A DNA stretch of 64,000 nt, from positions 37,721,914-37,785,913 of the forward strand of contig JALMGJ010000002.1 in assembly GCA_023362775.1 (NCBI GenBank). Direction: 5' to 3'. The notes beneath the pieces are model-generated. The model was not told the DNA's origin. It worked only from the letters and a program-made list of their open reading frames with translations, and ran no database searches. Below are positions 33,937 to 45,488 of this stretch, one piece after another; positions within the stretch are counted from its first letter, which is position 1; every line of letters starts with the position of its first letter. This stretch comes from Charina bottae. Lineage: Eukaryota > Chordata > Lepidosauria > Squamata > Charinaidae. Both the position numbers and the translations under genes were made by a program.

Positions 33937-34809
33937 AGGCCTTCAGAGCTGTTCTCAGGTGCTGATTTTCATTCTTTTTGGAATCCATGGAGGTGGGGAT
34001 GGTTTCTGCTCTGTGTGACAATGTCCTGATGACCCCTAGTTTGTGCTGTAGTGGATGGTGGGAGTCAAACATCAGATATTGATCTGTGTGTGTGGGTTTC
34101 CTGTAGATCCCTATTTCTAGCTTGCCACCGGTCCCAATGAGGACTTCACAGTCTAGGAATGCCAGTCTGTTGTCCTTGGTGTCTTCTTTGGTGAACCTAA
34201 TGTTGGCATCTATGGTGTTTATATGGTCCGTGAAGGCCTGTACTTCCTGGGCCTTGATTTTAACCCAGGTGTCATCCACATAACTGAACCAGTGGGTGGG
34301 CGCTGTTCCCTGGAATGTGTTGAGTGCTTTCTTCTCCACTTCTTCCATGTATAAATTGGCCACAATGGGTGACACAGGAGAACCCATGGCACAGCCGTGT
34401 TTTTGTCTGTAAAAGTCACCTCTGTATGAGAAATAAGTGGTGTTGAGACACAGGTCCAGAAGATGGCAGATCTGGTTTGGGTTGAGATAGTTTCTCCTTT
34501 CAAGGGTGCTGTCCTCTTCTAGTCTCTTCCTGACAGCGGATAGAGCATGAGTGGTGGGGATGCTGGTGAAAAGGGAGGACACATCGAAGGAGACCATAGT
34601 TTCATCTGTATCCAGTTTCAGGATCTTTGCTTTGGAAACAAATTCTTCCGAATTATGGATGTGGTGTTCAGAGTGTCCAACCAGAGGTGCTAGTATGGTA
34701 GAGAGTTGTTTGGCAATGTTGTATGTTACCGAATTAATGCTGCTGACTATGGGTCGAAGGGGTGTTCCTTCCTTGTGGATCTTAGGGAGTCCGTAAATGC
34801 AGGGGATGG
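33815..34809 (-). pseudogene. Penelope-like reverse transcriptase
   Basis: The frame reads IYGLPKIHKEGTPLRPIVS, then VSFDVSSLFTSIP (motif A), GCAMGSPVSPIVANLYME (motif B), and HWFSYVDDTWV (motif C; catalytic YVDD at 34282-34271). After this come thumb words CEVL...IGIYRKPTHTDQYL. The N-terminal part of RT is missing at the tandem junction and a frameshift separates RT from the endonuclease near 33815-33930. All catalytic aspartates are present. Penelope RTs are related to telomerase RT and differ from LINE RTs. Confidence 0.93.
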
Positions 34810-34811
34810 GT

Positions 34812-35067
34812 TATTTGAGATGTTAGAAATTAACATAAGTCCCTTTATCATCCAAAGGAGGATTGTTAAGATTACCATGCTGTTGTTGAGATTGCAAAAT
34901 GGTCTTAATCTTCCTAGGCACAGAAGACAAAGCAGGAAGGAAAATAGGGGAAAGATTGTGCCTGAGGCCCCCACCTCTATTCAAAGAAGGATTTTCCAAG
35001 TTGGCATAAATGGCTTCCTTGACCCCTCTTTCAAACCACTTATCTTCCCTGTCTAAAATGTGAACAC
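34812..35067 (-). repeat. Duplicated Penelope-like 3' segment (pseudo-LTR)
   Basis: About 255 bp nearly identical to 33290-33530 in the main unit, joined to the RT region at about 34810 within AACATCTCAAATAACC. Confidence 0.85.
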
Positions 35068-35104
35068 ATTGGGTACTAACCAAAATTAATTCTTGAACCA
35101 TGTG

Positions 35105-35107
<3 letters not shown>

Positions 35108-35139
<32 letters not shown>
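35108..35139. repeat. (AC)n microsatellite
   Basis: About 16 AC dinucleotides. Confidence 0.95.
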
Positions 35140-35141
<2 letters not shown>

Positions 35142-35831
35142 CTCAGTTGACTTGTTTCTCACACTGTCTCCAAAGAACTTCTATCAGAGGAACATTTTTT
35201 TCGCTTGGGTCACAAAAACTTCCGTGTGGTTAAGTTAGGCTCTGAAATAGTCACTTGCCCCGGGCAAGGTAATTGAAGGTACAGAGAAAAGGGGGTGGAG
35301 AAAGGAAACAATTTGGCCTTTAACACCCACTTGATCAGAAGAAATCCGCAGAAAAGAGCTTGTACCGCATTCCATTTCATTGGGTCAAGGCACTGTTTGC
35401 ACAACACACTGGAACCACTGAGTAGCCAACCACCTTACTCTGCAAAGGCAGCTTGTCTGGAATGCTGTAGGGTTCCCTGTCTTGTGTGAACTCAGAAAAC
35501 TGAATTAATCGAACAAACCATTATTTACCCTGGGCAGGCTTGCCATGTGAATTTAGCTACCAAGGGCAATTTTAGAAAAAGAGTAAAAAGTGAGCAATCC
35601 CAGTTGAGCCTAAACAATTCAGAGCCATCAGTCACTCCTAGGACCCCCTATGTCAGAACTAATTTCTTGCAAACTTTCACAGCTGAGTTGGGATTGGCAT
35701 AGTTGCTTATTCGACAAATTAGGCTCTGGCCACCAACGCTGTTGCTCTGGTTGCAGCACTTAGCCAACTTTTGACTGAGCAGAGTTAGCATTTGGAGGGA
35801 AGATGAAGGAAGGCCGGGGCTCAGGCTAGCC
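35140..35831. other. Putative intron, no gene
   Basis: No coding exon or transposon recognised. Confidence 0.4.
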
Positions 35832-37047
35832 CAGAGTTCCTCAACCAGGGTTCCCCGGCACCCTCGGGTTCCGCGAGAGGTCCCTAGGGGTTCCCTGGGA
35901 GATCACGATTTATTTAGAAAATGATTTCAAATTTGGGCAACTTCACATTAAAGAGGTAAGTTTCATTCTTTATTTTTAGTTTAAGAACACGGTTTGTTTG
36001 TTTGTTTGTTTGTTTGTTTATTTATTTATTTATTTATTTATAATTCGATTTGTATTTACCGCTCCATCTCCCCGCAAGGGAACTCTGGGCGGTTTACAAA
36101 AATCGACAGTTAAAATTCAACAATTAAAACAGCATATATAAATACTCTCCAATACAATAAAATTTAAATACAAAATCCAAGATTTGATGGGTCGATGTTT
36201 AAAAGGGCTCTATGGCACCAGCCATCCCCAAGAGGAGCTGTTCCCCCCCCCTCCCACGCAAGGCGGCAGAACCAGGTCTTTAAGTTCTTTCTGAAGGCCG
36301 GGAGCGATGGGGCCTGCCTCACCTCCGGGGGCAGCATATTCCAAAGGGTGGGCGCTACTATCGAGAAGGCCCGCTTCTAGACCCCGTCAGGTGAAACTCC
36401 CTTACCGACGGGATCCGCAGCATGCCCTCTCTAAATGACCGAGTGGGACGGTTCGACATTATGGGGATGAGACGGTCCCTCAGGTAACCTGGTCCCATGC
36501 CATGTAGGGCTTTAAAGGTGATAACCAACACCTTGAATTGGACCCGGAAGCACACGGGTACCCAGTGCAGCTGTCGCAGCAGAGGTGTCACCTGTGCTGA
36601 TCTTGGCGCACCAATAACTGCGCAAGCAGCCGCATTCTGGACCAGTTGAAGCTTCCGGATACTCTTCAAGTGTAGCCCCATGTAGAGCGCATTGCAATAG
36701 TCTATATGGGAGATGACCAGGGCATGAGTGACTGTACAGAGGGCATCCTGATCCAGGAAAGGGCGTAACTGGCGCACAACATGAAGCTGTGCAAAAGCCC
36801 TTCTGGCCACGGCTGCCACCTGCTCTTCAAGCAGGAGCCGTGAGTCCAGAAGAACCCCCAGATTCCGCACTTGGTCTGAATGGGGTAGTGCAAAGTGGGT
36901 TAATGCATCTAGACAGGCCTACCCATGAAATGAATACAATAATGTTGTAACTTCTGGCCTCTATATGAGCCTAAATGTGCCGGGGTTCCCCGAGGCCTTA
37001 AAAATATTTCAAGGGTTCCTCCAGGGTCAAAAGGTTGAAAAAGGCTG
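35832..37047. mobile_element. hAT-type MITE split by a LINE insertion
   Basis: Same family as 30922-31227. The outer 8-bp target duplication GGCTAGCC / GGCTAGAC (35824-35831, 37048-37055) is separated by 1.2 kb because a CR1-like LINE sits inside. The hAT halves are about 35832-35995 and 36899-37047. Confidence 0.88.
35996..36898 (-). mobile_element. CR1-like LINE 3' part nested in hAT element
   Basis: On the minus strand it encodes MRNLGVLLDSRLLLEEQVAAV, then RQLHWVPVCFRVQFKVLVITFKALHG and GPGYLRDRL, i.e. the RT thumb and C-terminus. The 3' UTR CCGCCCAGAGTTCCCTTGCGG ends in (TAAA)n(CAAA)n, 35998-36042 on the plus strand. The frame is open for 170 codons, so it is fairly young. 5'-truncated. 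Confidence 0.9.
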
Positions 37048-37155
37048 GGCTAGACAGTGGAATTAAAAAAAAAATCCTAGAAGAAGGCATCATGGAGAAA
37101 AATCTGTATGGTTGCTAAGAGTTGAGAACAACTTTGTGGCACGTTATCATCATCA

Positions 37156-37552
37156 TGTCTATGAAGGTTCTCAGTCATCCAGGTGGAATTGTCTGTAGCT
37201 TGAATCATGTCAACTGGATTTCTATTTTCTCAGTGGAAACGTTTCGCTCCTTATCCAAGGAGCTTCTTCAGTCTGAGCAAAGTTGGTAAGGGAATCCTAA
37301 ATATGTTTCTAGGTAGCTGTGTGACCTTACACCTGGGGCTAGGTCATGGTTATATTGAGATGTATTTTAAGTCCTTTTATTATCTAAAGGAGGATGGTTA
37401 AGATCACCATGCTGCTGTTGAGCTTGTGAAATGGTCTTAATCTTCCTAGGCACAGAAGACAGAGCCGGGAGAAAGATTGTGCCTGAGGCCCCCACCTCTA
37501 TTCAAGGAAGGATTTTCCAAGTTGGCATAAATGGATTCCTTGACCCCTCTCT
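37156..37552 (-). mobile_element. Penelope-like element, 3' fragment
   Basis: It matches the 3' UTR and GIY-YIG C-terminal region of the 33-kb copy (GAATCATGTCAACTGG, then TCTATTCAAGGAAGGATTTTC on the plus strand). It ends in a TCATCA-rich microsatellite, with a possible TCATCATCAT duplication at both ends. It extends further at the 3' end than the 33-kb copy. Confidence 0.85.
37242..37271 (-). ncRNA. Hammerhead-ribozyme-like motif (fully paired stem II)
   Basis: Minus strand: CTGAAGA, extra A, stem GCTCCTT / AAGGAGC (7 Watson-Crick pairs), loop GGAT, then GAAAC. It differs from the 33-kb copy by a pairing-preserving C/U change. Confidence 0.6.
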
Positions 37553-37635
37553 CATCATCATCTTCATTATCATCATTATCTTCATTATCATCATCATCTT
37601 CAGAAGAAGGAGGAGGGGGAGGAGGAGGAGGGCGA
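37553..37635. repeat. TCATCA/TTCATTATCA and GGAGGA microsatellite
   Basis: Irregular TCA/TTA triplets followed by (AGG)n, with no coding meaning. Confidence 0.85.
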
Positions 37636-38559
37636 CAATGGCAAACCATTCATGCATTGGTGCCAAGACTGTATTCATGTAGCCACCAGCAGTTGAGCTT
37701 GGCACATGGAAAACTTATCTAAAAATGCAGCAAGAGTCCATAACTACCAGTACAAAAGGGGTATGTGGCATTTGGTTCTTCATTCGCTTTTGGATAGCAA
37801 AGCATTTCTTCTGAGAGGAGAAGCAGGCTCTGCTCTCTGTTTTTCTCCTTTGCTGTGGCAGCATATGAGGGACTTCTGCAAGCTTCTCTCGAGATGTAGC
37901 ATTCTTCCTCCCGCCCCTACTGAGCTCTTCTGGCCTTATTTAGAGCCTCAGCGGGTGACTCAGACCTGGTGCATTCCTTAGGGGGGCAGGCCTCTGGGTG
38001 GGGCAGAGCAGCTGCTGTGGTGGTGGGGGGGCGGGAGGAAGAAGAGGGGGGAGCAGAGATGCTGGTGTGGGTGGAGATGCCCAGTGGCAGAACTGCAAAG
38101 CCAGATGTGTACAGGATGGGAAAAAGCAAGTGGAAAGAAAGCTCGGGTGCTTCAGGAGGAAACAGTGTTTGCACCATACAAGCCTTGCCTCGAAGCACCC
38201 GCCTTTGTTGGGGAAATCTGGACGGTGTCTTTCCCCCGTCCAATCTGGATGCTCAGGTAGCCACCAACAGCCACCATTCATCCGCATTAGGAACATTCTA
38301 GCAAGGCGGGGATTTGCAAAAGTATAAAAGACCTTTAGGGAGAAGAAAACATACTTGGGAAGCAACAACTGAAAACAGCTCAGTTACTGTATATCATGCT
38401 GGGAGACAGGGAGATTGGAAGGATTAACAACAAAAGAAAATACCTCAGAAAATTAGCTAACCAAATTCCTGAGCATCCTGAATAAAACCATCGTAAGCAT
38501 TTGGTTGCATTTTCATTTGTTTCTTTTTGTAAATGTCCTCAGCACTAAGCATGCTTAAA
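37636..38559. other. Putative intron, no gene
   Basis: A G-rich stretch at 37980-38060; no exon of PPP1R18 or other gene recognised. Confidence 0.4.
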
Positions 38560-38569
38560 TACCGATGGC

Positions 38570-38990
38570 ATCCTTGGTGCTCTCTGGGCCTTGTTTTCTT
38601 GCAGATGTTTCATTGCCAGGCTAGGCAACATCTTCAGTGCGAAAAGGGAGTGGGACTTGCTCTCTGTTTATATACCATTGTCCTGCTTGTGTTGGTGGAG
38701 GTGTTGTTCTCTCCTTAGGAGTTCCTTGATTGGGCTGTTGTTTGCTACTTGGTTGATTGACTGAGTTAATAGTTCCTTGATTAGGGTATACTGTGCTGTT
38801 TGATTGTTCCTCTGGTGCTAATCCTGGTGTTAATCTTTGCATATCTGGGTGTTGATTGCTGGCAAGGAGGTGTTCTGGACACCCCCTTGCCACATAGACA
38901 CATAGAGGTAAACAACATTTACATACCATTCATAAGAGACAATAGAAAAGCCAGAAGACCAGAACACCCCCTTGCCAGCAATCATGGGAT
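38570..38990 (-). mobile_element. Third type of Penelope-like fragment, with inverted end
   Basis: The minus strand encodes ASNQHPDMQRLTPGLAPEEQ, NQGTINSVNQPSSKQQPNQG and a 3' UTR with CTGCAAGAAAACAAGG, words typical of the C-terminus of lizard Penelope-like ORFs as I recall them. At the upstream end GATTGCTGGCAAGGAGGTGT (38852-38873) recurs inverted at about 38960-38983, giving a head-to-head structure. Confidence 0.6.
38608..38637 (-). ncRNA. Hammerhead-ribozyme-like motif
   Basis: Minus strand: CTGAAGA, extra T, stem GTTGCC / GGCAAT (6 bp, one G-U), loop TAGCCT, then GAAAC. Stem I can form between TTTTC-GCA upstream and TGC-(AA)-GAAAA downstream, leaving ATC at the expected cleavage position. 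Confidence 0.55.
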
Positions 38991-39011
38991 AATTAAACAA
39001 CCAGAAGAGTT

Positions 39012-39165
39012 GCTTCTGGCAAGCAAAATCAATGGGGAACTGCGTGATTCGCTTAACGACTGCCGCAAAAAAGGTCATAAAATCGGGTCAGATTTGCTTA
39101 ATGACCACTTCGCTTAGCAACCGAAATTCCGGTCCCAATTGTGGTAGTTAAGCGAGGACTACCTG
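39012..39165 (+). mobile_element. Mariner-like MITE, right half
   Basis: GCTTCTGGCAAGCAAAATC to GCGAGGACTACCTG, flanked right by TA. The left half is missing; the element abuts the Penelope-like fragment. Confidence 0.85.
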
Positions 39166-39277
39166 TAAATAAATGAGGAATGGTAACAACAATTATAAAT
39201 ATCTCTTTCCTCTCTTCTTCCCTTTTGTCCTCTTGTCAAAGAACTAGGGAAACAAAAGTTCTGTTTCTATCATGTGT

Positions 39278-39432
<155 letters not shown>

Positions 39433-39767
39433 AACGTCTTTCTTTGCTGTGGTACCCATCCTGCAGAATTCTTTGCTGTGGAAAATTCACTGGATTCCAC
39501 TGGTCTATAATTTCATTTTCTTTTTAAGGAAGCTTTTGTTGATTGTCAGGACACTTAATGAGATGCATATTATTTTATTCTTCTTAGCAGTGCTCTCTTA
39601 TTAGTTTTGTCGCAATAGTTTTTTCTTTTGTTTTTATCGCTCTTTTTGTTCATTTTACGGGCTGCAATATTACTGATTAATTAAGTGAACTCTGGCTTTT
39701 ACTGCTGAGATCCTCTGAGTCTTGCCTGGTGCATTTTTACACTTCTTTAACTATATCTGGCTTTACT

Positions 39768-39860
39768 AGATTTTATTTATTTATTTATCAAATTTCTATG
39801 GCTGCCCATCTCATGAACAGTTACTCTGGGCGGCATACAACAATCCAATAAAACAATAAA
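39768..39860 (-). mobile_element. CR1-like LINE 3' end fragment
   Basis: Plus strand: TTTATTTATTTATTTATCAAA, then GGCTGCCCATCTCATGAACAG and CTCTGGGCGGC. Confidence 0.7.
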
Positions 39861-40184
39861 TATATAAACAATCATTACCTAAAACCATTATATAATAATT
39901 ACTAAAACAACATTAAAAACTATAAAAGCAGAACTAAAACAGAAAAAGAAAATAATAGGCAAAGGGATGTTGGTAATGGAGCTACCTCACTAGTGTTAAT
40001 GTGAACGGGATAATTAAACCCATCACTGTTTCAATGTTATTAAATTTTAGGGTGGGCCTTAAAAAATTCATGGCAGTCATCTGCTGTCTTTCTGTCCCAC
40101 ATAAATCTCCTTCAAAGCAGATCCCAAAGATAATACAACAAACGCAATCCAATCAGTTTAAAAGCAAGTACAGTATTTCCTTTG

Positions 40185-40527
40185 AGGGGCGTGGTGGCTC
40201 AGCGGGTAAGACGCCAGCCTTGTCAATCGGAAGATCGCAAGTTCGGAGGTTCGAATCCCTAGTCCCGCGTGACCGAGTGAGCTCCCGCACTCACCCCAGC
40301 TCTTGCCAACCTAGCAATTCGAAAGCATGCAAATGCAAGTAGATGAATAGGTACCACTTTGGTGGGATGGTAACAGCGTTCCGCACATGTCATGCCGGCC
40401 ACGCCACATGACCGTGGAAGCGTCTTCAGACAACGCTGGCTCTTCGGCTAACAAACGGAGATGAGCACCGGCCCCTAGAGTCGGACACGACTGCACAAAT
40501 GTGTGGGGGGAACCTTTACCTTTTTAC
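40185..40527 (+). mobile_element. tRNA-derived SINE, complete
   Basis: It has A box TGGCTCAGCGGG, B box GGTTCGAATCC, and a tail ending ACCTTTACCTTTT. A 15-bp target duplication TACAGTATTTCCTTT brackets it (about 40169-40183 and 40526-40540). Same family as the 20.0-kb copy. Confidence 0.93.
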
Positions 40528-40540
40528 AGTATTTCCTTTA

Positions 40541-41122
40541 CTAAAAACATCCTTAAGCAAAAATCTGGAGATCAGACAATAATCTGGTTTATCCTTAGTT
40601 CCCATTTTTTGCTTTTTTTATATGTTTGCTTTTTATTGCTCTTATTTGCCTGGTGTTTTAAGCTGGGTTAGCTGCCTGAAGTCACTATTTCAAGATGGGT
40701 GGCTGAATAAACAAACAAATAAAAATCAAGTGTGTCTGCATCTGCTTCAGGCCCCTTTTCCAGCCTGAAATAAGATTTCTGAAGGGCTGTTCAGACCTGG
40801 GGATGGGGACAAAGGGTTTCAGAACAGGGAAATCTCTTCTTTCTTCTTTTCTTCTGGCTGAAACATTCCTGTATATCACGCTGTGTATAATGATATTATT
40901 CCCTCCCACACACATTAATCTCCCACCTCACGGATGAGTACAATGTCAGCCTTTTTCCATCTCCCCACTCCAGGTAGGGTGGATTATGTCTCCCATCATC
41001 CCAAGCCAGCAGTGCTATTGGGGCAAGATAATTTGGCTGCCCAGGTCCCCAGCCCAGTAGGTCACCTGACAGCTAACAGATCCAATCTCAATGTATTTTT
41101 CTTGAGTCCTGTATTTCTAGAG
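40541..41122. other. Putative intron, no gene
   Basis: No coding exon. Short LINE-like tail GCTGAATAAACAAACAAATAAA near 40700. Confidence 0.4.
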
Positions 41123-41257
41123 CAGTGTTTCTTAACCTCAGCAACTTTAAGATGTGTGGACTTCAACTCCCAGAATTCCCCAGGCAGCATGGCTGGGTGG
41201 GGAATTCTGGGAGTTGAAGTCTATACATCTTAAAGTTGCTGAGGTTGAGAAACACTG
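41123..41257. mobile_element. Fold-back hAT MITE
   Basis: CAGTGTTTCTTAACC...ACTTCAACTCCCAGAATTCC is followed by its near-complete inverted copy ending GAGAAACACTG. TSD TTCTAGAG / CTCTAGAA (6 of 8). Confidence 0.85.
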
Positions 41258-41399
41258 CTCTAGAAAATAAGGGTTTGCTTTTTATGGAAACTAAGGTCCC
41301 ACACCAGAATGATCCATGAGACCGAAGAGGGCCAGTTCCTAGGGCCGATAAAATGTTGGGGGCTTACAAAACTTTTTAAACTTAAATCTGAGAATCCGA

Positions 41400-41465
41400 A
41401 AAGTAACAGTAACTCCCTTGGGGGAGTGGGCGGTGATAAATCGAATAAATAAATAAACAAACAGT
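41400..41465 (+). mobile_element. LINE 3' terminus
   Basis: GTGGGCGGTGATAAATCG followed by (AATA)n and CAAACA is a CR1-like 3' tail in plus orientation. Confidence 0.5.
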
Positions 41466-41764
41466 AAAATCAAAATTCGTATATCCTAAAATTAAATATA
41501 TTTTAAGATATTCTTACTATTTTCTTATGCATATACTGATTGGGACTTATTCCCTGCAGTCTACTGAAGAATATAGGTCCAGGAACAACCTTAAGCAACT
41601 GGATTATTATCATAAGGAGGTTCTACCAAATAAATGTGCCCAGGTCTAAGAGAGTCTTAATGCACCCTGCACGCCATCAGCTGTCGCAGTTGTTCTGCCT
41701 TTTCAGTTGGTGTTCATACCAAAAATGGAGTAAGGAGAGATGAGTGTGCAGGAGTTCTGCAGGT

Positions 41765-41891
41765 TGTGGTCAAAAAAGAAGATGGCGGCCACAACAGTGT
41801 GATCGAACCTCCACCTGTTTCTATGTATGTCACACAGGCGGAGGGTCAATTGCACTGTTGTAGCTGCCATCTTGACTTTTTTGACCACAAC
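41765..41891. mobile_element. Palindromic MITE
   Basis: TTGTGGTCAAAAAAGAAGATGG at the left and CCATCTTGACTTTTTTGACC at the right are inverted copies. Related words (AAAAAAGTCAACTTGGCAGCC and GGCCGCCATTTTTGACC) occur at 25389-25477. Confidence 0.65.
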
Positions 41892-42014
41892 TGGGCACCC
41901 CTGATGGAACTTCCTCCTATGGATTGCCAAAGTTTTTCCATCCCACTAGATCTCCCAAACCACCACTCGGTCAGTGTATTAGTGACCTGGTTCTTGAAGC
42001 ATCCCTAGAAAATA

Positions 42015-42426
42015 CAGATAGTTCTGACTTAACAACCATTCGTTTAGTGATGGTTTGGACTTATGATGGTTCTGGAAAAACCGACTTGCGACCGGTCCTC
42101 ACGCTTACGACCGTTGCAGCGTCCCCGTGGCCACGTGACCACGATTTGGGCACTTGGCAACTGGTTTGCATTGATGACTGTCACAGCATCCTGTGGTCAC
42201 GTGATCACCATTTTCAACCTTCCCAGCTGGCTTCTGGCAAGCAAAATCAATGGGGAACTGCATGATTCACTTAATGACCACGTGGTTCACTTAACGCCCA
42301 CAGAGATTCACTTAACAGCTGCCGCAAAAAAAAGGTCATAAAATTGGGTTGGATCCGCATAATGACCGCTTCGCTTAGCAACTGAAATTCCAGGCCCACT
42401 TGTGGGCGTTAAGCGAGGACTACCTG
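42015..42426 (+). mobile_element. Mariner-like MITE
   Basis: TA-CAGATAGTTCTGACTTAAC to GCGAGGACTACCTG-TA. The interior has repeated TTCGCTTA-type words. Confidence 0.9.
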
Positions 42427-44274
42427 TAGTGATTGCTTTTTTAAAGAGGTTGTAGAAGAGTCAAAAGTGAATGATCAGAGCTTTTACAGAAGGATTGAAG
42501 CACAGATAAAGATTCTAGCTGAGTCAACCTTGTTATCTCCAATCCACATTTTATCTACCTATCTTCTATCAACAGTGCTTGTCTTGGGGATTTGGAAAGG
42601 ATGGAATGTTCTGAGATTTTTTTTCTGTGCCCTCCAGAGGCATTTCTGGAGCACTCTAGGTTTTGAAAGCCATGTGGCCCTAGATGTTTTTAAAGGAGTG
42701 AAGGCTAGAAACTTTTTTTCTCTTCTAAGTAGGGAGTTTCAAGAATCCCAGAATCCCGTACTCTGTTCTTTTGCCTAGTGAGAAATTGCCCTATTCTTAG
42801 CTTTGCTTCACCAACCCATTTCTGACGCATGGTTATGTCCTTTCCTTCCTTCTCCACTAAATGCAGTAACCCACTTCCTGAGTTTTACTCGTGTGCAGAG
42901 AGGCCTCTGCATCTCTCATTTCCGCCTGCCCGCCCTCATCCCCCTGCAAAACTAGCAATTTCCTGTTTTCAGAAGAACTGTGGAGGTAGTGGATGGAAAA
43001 TAGTTTAAGTAGCTATGAACTGGATGTCGTGGAGACGGGCCAAACTGCCTAGGGGTTACATAACGGAAACAAGTTTAAAACACACGCACACGAGCTGTGT
43101 TTAGTTCTGTAACTTGCAAGAACACCAGTGCCTGGACCCAGCCTACCTCACAGGGCTGCCATGAAGCTGGAATAAGAATGGGGAGATGCTCCCATTTTGT
43201 ACAATCCACAGATTATGGTTCTCCCCAGGTCCTGGCCAGCATGAAGAACTGGCAGTCTAGTAACCAAACCATGATTTATGGACCCTTTGAGTAAACCACA
43301 ACTGAATGGATTCATACAACGTGTTAAGTCATAAACCATAGTTCACAGGCCAGAGTAGGTGGGTTCACAAGACAAAAACCAAGAAATCGTTTTACGACTT
43401 AGCACCAGAACCTGGCCATGCTGTCCCTATCCTGGGTACCATTGATGGTACATTGCTTGAGATGTCCGCTCTTACTGGTACATTGACCACCAGGAGGCAC
43501 CACGTGACCAGCTTGGTCCTATTGGGACTCCTCAAATGTCGGCATCTAGATGTTATTCTATGGGGTTCAAAGTAACGCAAGACCTTGTACATGGGGGCAT
43601 GACAGAAGGAGGGGTGTATATACCATCCTGAGAGTTTCATTATTACTAGGTGAAGATGTGAGATACAGCATAGGTATGGCCAGTAACATACCATTTATTT
43701 TGTCTGCTGGTTGCCCATTTGATTCTTCTTCTGTTTTTCTCCCCTTAAATGGTTGATTGGGATGTATGCACATGTGTGTGTATATATGTGGTCCGCAGCA
43801 CCTAAACGTTTGCACACTTTCTTGTGCCATTTTGGTTGGCCCTAATACAGGTACTATCCAAATACGGATTTTGAGTGGTTTTCCATGGAGTAATCCGGTT
43901 GTTATTGCTTTTTAGATCTCAGACATTTTGAGATTTTGAAAAGGGAAAGTTTGCACTAAAAATCAGTGGCAGCTAGTCTTACCTCTAACATAAAGAGGTG
44001 ATGTTCTAATGAACATTGTGGGGGGCTTTCTAGAGGCATCCCAAATGTGCAACCCAGAATCGACTGGATAGCCTTTTACGCTGATCCAGCAAGATATTTC
44101 TCTTGGATGATGTCCTTAAATTAAATGAAGAAATAAAATAACAAGCTCGCTGTCGTCCAGCTTGTTGTTACATCCAGTGCTGGCCATAGGCCCCTGAGAG
44201 CTGATAAACAAGGCATATGGAAGTGACAGTCTTCTCTTGCCCATCATGTTGTTTAAGAGGAACAGCCAAACGTA
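42427..44274. other. Putative intron, no gene
   Basis: Nearly 1.9 kb without a coding exon or a transposon I can name. ACCATAGTTCACAGG near 43340 belongs to a low-copy family also seen near 49360. Confidence 0.4.
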
Positions 44275-44614
44275 CAGGTAGTCCTCACTTAGGAACCATT
44301 CGTTTAGTGATGGTTTGGACTTACGACGGTGCTGGAAAAACCAACATGACCAGTCCTCACACTTATGACCATCGCAGTGTCCCACGGTCATGCAATCACC
44401 ATTTTCGACCTTCCTGGCCAGCTTCCGGCAAGCAAAATCAACAGGGATCCGCATGATTTGCTTAACAACCATGTGGTTCGCTTAACACCCACGGTGATTC
44501 GCTTAACGACCACCACAAAAAGGTCGTAAAATTGGGTTGGATTCGCTTAATGACCGCTTCGCTTAGCAACCAAAATTCCGGTCCCAATTGTGGTCATTAA
44601 GCGAGGACTACCTG
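44275..44614 (+). mobile_element. Mariner-like MITE, complete
   Basis: CAGGTAGTCCTCACTTAGG to GCGAGGACTACCTG, flanked by TA on both sides; 340 bp. Confidence 0.93.
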
Positions 44615-45488
44615 TATAGGTAAGGAGTTCATCCTCCATAAATAGGTATAGCTTTAAAACAAACATACCCACACACCAAAGTAAGATTGGAGAACGTGAG
44701 CAATGTAGAAGCGGGATAAAAACAGAAATGAATAAAATATTGCAGTACTGGCTGTCAGGCTGTCATCCTTGTTGACTCATGTGCATTCAAACACAATTGT
44801 GCAGTAGAACAAATGAAGCCACAATGGGGGAAGAAATAAAACAGGAAAGCAGTGGTTGCAATCCCAACCCCGAGCGTGCAATTGTGAGAATTGTGCTATT
44901 CTCTCTCCCCCACCTACCCCGCCTGCCATACCACCCAGGATGGGCTGTTTTGCATTTTCTCCATGCCCCTTTGCTCACTCAGCCCTGATGAATTGTGACG
45001 AGAGAATAAGCAAAATACCCAGGGGGCAGAAGAAAGAACAGCTACCCAGAAGGAGACGTTGCACAACTGTTACTAGGACTGTCATTCTTAAAGGGCAGGA
45101 AATCAAGGAGGAAGCTATGAGTTGGAAATCAGCAGGCCATCCCTTGGAATCATGAACATTTTTACTCAACTGGATCCAGATGATAGATTCTACCAGTGGA
45201 AACTACAAAGGGGCAATCGACCTGAATGTAAAAATTAGGGATTTGATGGGACTCCTTAACGCTGCTGCTGACTCAAACCTGCCCTTGCCAACTGAGAAAA
45301 TACTAAGTTAGAATTCTGAAATTAGCTCCATTTCAGAAATACTGCATCTGTAATGTCCCCCATTTTCTGAGGCAGGATGGAGGAGACCCAGGGCCTCGCA
45401 GCCAAGGAAGGGCCCAAGTGATCACCAGAGGGGGGCAAAAGCAGCATATAAGCCCATCGTCAATACCATGCTTGAGATGGTCCAGAGT
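44615..45488. other. Putative intron, no gene
   Basis: No coding exon or transposon recognised. Confidence 0.4.

Larger units (their letters stand above)
33120..35067 (-). mobile_element. Penelope-like retroelement, tandem partial unit plus RT/GIY-YIG body
   Basis: One 1,948-bp insertion with a 13-bp target duplication ATTGGGTACTAAC (33107-33119 and 35068-35080). Read on the minus strand: first a partial copy of the element's own 3' end (35067 to about 34812, the GIY-YIG tail LDREDKWFERGVKEAIY...), then the main unit with reverse transcriptase and GIY-YIG endonuclease, then the 3' UTR with a hammerhead-like motif. This tandem, 5'-truncated layout is the known pseudo-LTR integration form of Penelope-like elements. 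Confidence 0.92.

Noticed and set aside
33298..34597. Host reverse transcriptase (TERT) or repair nuclease gene
   Set aside because: The RT plus GIY-YIG order, target duplication and frameshift identify a Penelope-like element.
41765..41891. Bidirectional promoter (AAGATGGCGGCC resembles a YY1 site)
   Set aside because: The motif is in the arm of a palindromic MITE and no transcript start or exon lies nearby.
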